From contig AZLU01000020.1 of the NCBI GenBank assembly GCA_002224055.1, positions 273,766 through 337,765 of the forward strand: a DNA stretch of 64,000 bases, written 5' to 3'. Origin of the DNA: Pezizomycotina sp. ARF18 (taxonomy: Eukaryota > Ascomycota). Made by a program: the position numbers and the translations under genes. The notes beneath the pieces are model-generated. The model saw only the letters and a list, made by a program, of their open reading frames with translations. It was not told the origin of the DNA and searched no databases. Below are positions 60,301-64,000 of the stretch, one piece after another; the stretch's first letter is position 1; each line of letters starts with the position of its first letter.

Positions 60301-60539
60301 CGCTCATTACCATAAATATCGATCACGTACAAAATAGAGGGAGGAGGGAGATAGGATAGAGAAAGCAAGATAGAGGTAGGTGGAAGACGGAGCAGAGCGA
60401 GAGCGAGAGACAGAGAGCAAGAGGCGAGCGATATTTTCAGAGGTAATAGCTTGGACGCCATTTTGCAAGAAATTGTGAATGCGTAATAGTGCGGGTACAG
60501 TAAGGATCGAGTAGGCCTCCCGAAAATAAAAAGAGTAAT
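57323..60539. other. AT-rich intergenic, no supported gene
   Basis: Contains A/T runs (58565-58582, 58998-59014, 59638-59656, 59691-59705), an ATAAT-rich block (58660-58820) and purine-rich blocks. Open frames are low complexity. Gene ends toward this interval come only from the transcription factor on the right. Confidence 0.4.
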
Positions 60540-63500
60540 TATCAAGAGAGATTATGAGTGAAAGCAAAGGAGCGGAACGAGGAACGGCCGAATCATGATC
60601 CCCGAAGAAAAAGTTCTCAAATCCTAGCTCCATCTGCCCATTATTTTGTGCCCAATTGTTGTCCAATGCCCAATTATTCATACCAACATCGTACTGATTC
60701 CCCCACCATCACCCTGCCCTTGCCCCCAACCACCGCTAGCGCCTTCACCGTTAGGCGTTCCATACGGTGGCGCACCCCATCCTTCGGTTAAATCCATACG
60801 AGGATCTGCGAAAGATCTGCACATTTGGATGTTGCTGCGATGGAGGCACTGGATGCTGCGAGGAATGTGATTGCGGTGTCAACTGCTGGTGAACAGGAGT
60901 GTGTTGTTGAACAGGGTATGCTGCTGGACAGGGGTATGTTGCTGAACAGGGGTGTGTTGCTGGTGAATGTAGCCACCAGATATGACAGACTCGTTGTCCT
61001 GCGGGGAGTGAACACTCGCCGTGTCGATAAGCGGTGGGCCAAGAGATGGCCCTGGACTGGGACGCTCAACATATGAAGGTGTGGTTGTTGTGAATGTGGG
61101 TGACGGTGCTGTTGCTGTCTTTGAAGCCCATATTCCCTCCGCTAGCGGCCACATTACCTCTGCGGCAGCCGCGCGCCTTGCTTCTTCATTTCGCAAGTCA
61201 CATCTTCAGGTTTGACACTGCCAATATAGTCCTCCTCATCTTCAATCTTCCTCGTCCAACGGCCGCTCGCTAATTATCGAATGGAAGCCACGATCAACGA
61301 GCCTTTCAGCCTGGCCCGAGTGACCTAGGGATCTTACCGGCGCCGGTTCGCAAGCAACAACCCGTCACTGCCATCAAATAGCTCTCTAAACTGTGAATCG
61401 AATGTCGTACGCTTCCGTTTCGCTCCAGGAGACGAAGGATTGGAATTGCGTCCCGAGGATTTCGAAGCTGCGGAGGAAACGATTCCAACGAGTTCCGAAA
61501 TTGCCACGGACATACACATTGCAACCGTCGCACGGGACATTCTCTCGAAGGCGTCCTTGCAAGCTTCAGCAGGCGGACACTTGTCCGCTAGATCACCAAG
61601 TACGGATGTTGCCGCAAGGATTGTGAAATCGACTTCATCCATAGACAAGCGCTGACGCACCACTGGCGAATGCCAAATTGCGTATAAGAATGAGATGCCT
61701 AGTTTTGAGAATTTTAGTAGGCTTAGTTGCCAGTAATGAAGGCATCAAAACAGAAGGAAGGGGGGCGATAACCAGGATTGGCAATCGTAAATGAATGAGA
61801 CATACCTGCCATGAAAAGATGATGCACTGCTAAGTACGTATAATTGACCTGCCGTAGGCGATGCAGTTGCCGGTAAAGCCTCAAGACCTTCATACCCGCT
61901 TCTGCCAAAGTATATAGACCTTTCTTCCTCATCCCTGTCTCTCTTGCCTCTCCCGCCTCTCCCACCATCAACATCAAGCTCATTAGCTAACATCTCCGGA
62001 ACGCTGAGGCTTGGACGGTAAAGCATCATTAACGTCTGCCAGTAATTGAGTTCCAAAACTCTTAGGCTAAATGATACACTTGTAGACTCTTTTGATTTGT
62101 CCATTGTCAAACCACTCCCGCAACCTCTTGTCAATATCTCGGCGCCATTCATTTAAAGACTTGAATTGCGAAAGGAATGGGGTGACGAGATTCAAATTTG
62201 TCGGTGGACGTGTTGGGGATCGCTGTTCGGGTGATTATGTGTTTGTTGGTAGTGGTGAACCTGAAGAATTTCTGATTGAAGAAGTCGGAGCTTAAAGTAT
62301 GCATACGATACAGCCTTATAGGTTGACTTTGGCGGCGACACCGGATTTTTGATTCCATTCGGGGTAATATATCATCTGGCAGGTATGAAGGAAACTAGAA
62401 TGAAAGCAGAGAAAAAGTTCGTAAATGTTAGATGTCGATCAAGATTTACGCCACGACAAAGATAGCCAGAGACAAACCTCAATTCCAATAACCTCATCGC
62501 CAGGCCAACTGGTCGCCCAACGCAAGTCGAGATAAGCTGTCTAGGCTGTATGTGCACCAGAACAACCTTCTTCGCATGTCTCTCCTCCATCCTCGAGACC
62601 ATCGTCTCCAACTCCCTTAGGAACAACTCCTCCGTGAAAAGCCCAAATCGATAGCAAGTCTCATTTGCCACACCACGATATACCAAACGCCGGGACTTAC
62701 GGGTCGAAGAATTGCATACCCAGCCGAGAAGCAAAACGGCCTGCAATTCCTCAAGTCCTCAGCAGAAGCTCTCAAAACTCTTCTAAATGGAGCACCGCTG
62801 CAGCGTGATAGCTCTCTGGCGTCGGATGGCGGTGAGGCTCCAAGCTACCATAGTTTGTAATCCGCTGGGATGGCATTGGCGCGGACGAGCGTTTTGTCCA
62901 AAAATATTCCAGCACCAATTGCAAAACAATATTTAACAGGTATAACACCTGAGCAGTCCTTTGTTCCCCCGGCTTTGCGCTATAGGCGGAGTCGAACAGC
63001 TTCATAACTCTCCACGGTGAAGAATAGGTATTGGCAATTTGAATACTCGAAAAATAGATCCACAAGTTTTCTCCCTAAGCTTTCCGAGGAAAGGCGCAGG
63101 TTCAACAGAAGATCGCGTCTGCAGTCCAAAGAAATTGGTCTCTCATGCGGGCTCCAAACCCTCCGTGGGGTGCGGGTGAGCGACGCTTGCCTATGTCTCC
63201 GCGAAGATCCGGCGGGGCTGAAGTTAGGGGAGCTTTGATTCGGACTTTGCACCCGATGACTGGACGGCTGCAAATACAACTCTCGCGAAAGAGAGCCGGA
63301 AGTCGAGCTAGATACCTCGGATCCGATGTTGCCTGTACCGGAATCATAGAAATCGTGTTAAGCGTCGGATCCGGCTTGATTTCCTCAAGAGCTGTTTCCA
63401 GGATTTATTGTAACGATACTTGCAGTATCGTTCGTTGCCGACGGTGTCGGCGTTTTACAAACGCAGGCGAAGCCTTATCGCTTGCATTTCAATACCGCTC

Positions 63501-64000
63501 CGGGCGGCGCCCGCATGATTTGAATCACAGGCGACGTACCCGATGCGCCAGCGTTCGGAAAAAAGTGGAAGCAGGCGAGAATGGTATACTGTTATTATGG
63601 AGAAGCGCTTCGAGATAAGCGACCCGATCTTCCAAGTAGCTCACGTAGTGAAGATTTCCGGAACTGAAATTAGCATATAATTATATTGGTATTTTAATTG
63701 TTCGCTTGATCTTATCGTTCTTTTCTTCTTTTTTTTTTCTTTTCTTTCTTTTTTTTTTTTTTACGATGGGTAATACTGAATTACCACCACCATCTGGGGG
63801 TAAATCTCTGAAAATCGAACCTCCTTGGAATTTCACGCTTCGTGATTGGGGTCGTAACCCACGCATTTTGTTCCCGCCTTCTCAACACTGTGTACATGCG
63901 GGATCCTCTGGTCGCATCTGTTTTACGTAACGGCATCGATACCGCTGTAAACGCTACGGAAAGTCGTACCGAAGACGGCGGGGGACCTATGGAGGAAGAA
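60540..64000 (-). CDS. Zn2Cys6 transcription factor, PPR1-like (5' partial)
   Basis: Fungal zinc-cluster regulator running off the right edge. The zinc cluster lies at about 63800-63950 on the minus strand. Allowing one-base slips, it reads RCRLRK..CDQRIPACTQC, then KAGTKCVGYD and ITKREIPR. A likely intron (ending GCTAATTTCAG at about 63669-63678) leads to SGNLHYVSYLEDRVAYLEAL, the dimerisation coiled coil. This Zn cluster/linker/coil arrangement resembles yeast Ppr1. The middle-homology (fungal_trans) domain is at 62400-63080: KLVDLFFEYSNCQYLFFTVE, AQVLYLLNIVL, ESYHAAAVLHLEEF, WYIVVWQMRLAIDLGFSRRS and MRRRLFWCTYSLDSLSRLAL. SFSLRVLELNYWQTLMMLYR (about 62010-62060) continues the domain, then AFERMSRATVAMCMSVA. 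The C-terminus is Gln/His-rich and ends near ELGFENFFFG; the exact stop is uncertain (60300-60600). The targets are unknown. Confidence 0.85.
60881..60972 (-). repeat. 18-nt coding minisatellite (PVQQHT repeats)
   Basis: About four to five imperfect 18-nt units (TGTTGCTGAACAGGGGTG and variants) inside the C-terminal part of the zinc-cluster factor. On the coding strand they encode repeated His-Thr-Pro-Val-Gln-Gln. Gln/Pro-rich repeats are common in activation regions; copy number probably varies. Confidence 0.7.

Noticed and set aside
63766-63930. Plus-strand frame starting MGNTELPPPSGGK at the right edge
   Set aside because: The complementary strand encodes the zinc cluster and linker of the transcription factor in the right order; the plus frame is a shadow.
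1-64000. Transposable elements, LTRs, CRISPR arrays, viral insertions
   Set aside because: I found no transposase, reverse transcriptase or integrase motifs, no long direct or inverted terminal repeats and no regularly spaced repeats; only microsatellites and homopolymers are present.

Overview
The window is nuclear DNA of a filamentous ascomycete fungus (Pezizomycotina). Evidence: short GT-AG introns (about 60-280 nt) with CTAAC/CTAAT-like branch sites; families restricted to or typical of these fungi (fungal MIC12, Kelch/TM surface protein, the multi-pass 'DINNEWLILKRIELAEEV' membrane family, Zn2Cys6 regulators with a fungal_trans domain, PTS1-tagged 4CL-like ligases); and AT-rich, homopolymer-laden intergenic DNA. 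I cannot place it to order. I found no convincing tRNA, rRNA, CRISPR array, transposon or virus-derived gene.

Layout. The left half (1-38 kb) is sparse: a Cys-rich unknown (+, ~0.9-1.85 kb), a multi-pass membrane protein (-, 2.4-4.6 kb), a complex III assembly factor of the UQCC2/CBP6 type (-, 5.9-6.4 kb), an unknown (+, 9.1-9.8 kb), a possible broken SDR (+, ~10.0-10.5 kb), an unknown conserved protein (-, 13.9-15.1 kb), MICOS subunit MIC12 (+, 20.9-21.4 kb), a large vWA-like protein (-, 22.4-25.4 kb), an E2-like UEV protein (-, 26.5-27.5 kb) and a Kelch/TM protein (+, 31.1-34.0 kb). The 38-57 kb block is dense: APH-kinase-like protein, mitochondrial Obg GTPase Mtg2, RNA polymerase subunit Rpb5, divergent Bfr1, mitochondrial DEAD-box helicase Mss116, a peroxisomal acyl-CoA/4CL-like ligase, an MFS transporter and a tiny unknown protein. 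A PPR1-like Zn2Cys6 regulator (-) runs from ~60.5 kb off the right edge.

The most important global observation is that almost every recognisable gene, including essential single-copy ones (Rpb5, Mtg2, Bfr1), is broken by one-base slips, mostly missing or extra bases in short homopolymers. In several places re-reading with one base changed restores a strictly conserved motif (Rpb5 C-terminus, the DEAD box of Mss116, the P-loop of Mtg2, the PTS1 of the ligase, the C-terminus of MIC12). I therefore read the window as a noisy, unpolished long-read assembly rather than a graveyard of pseudogenes. CDS spans below are gene spans: they contain introns and frame slips and will not translate as single open frames.

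Functionally these are mainly housekeeping genes. Four or five encode mitochondrial proteins (UQCC2-like, MIC12, Mtg2, Mss116). There is no obvious biosynthetic cluster; the ligase-MFS-transcription factor run at 51-64 kb is suggestive at most. I did not find a clearly new biological system. The best leads are the unknown conserved proteins, the MIDAS-less vWA-like protein, the catalytic-residue losses in the APH-like protein and the poly-T tracts next to 3' splice sites.
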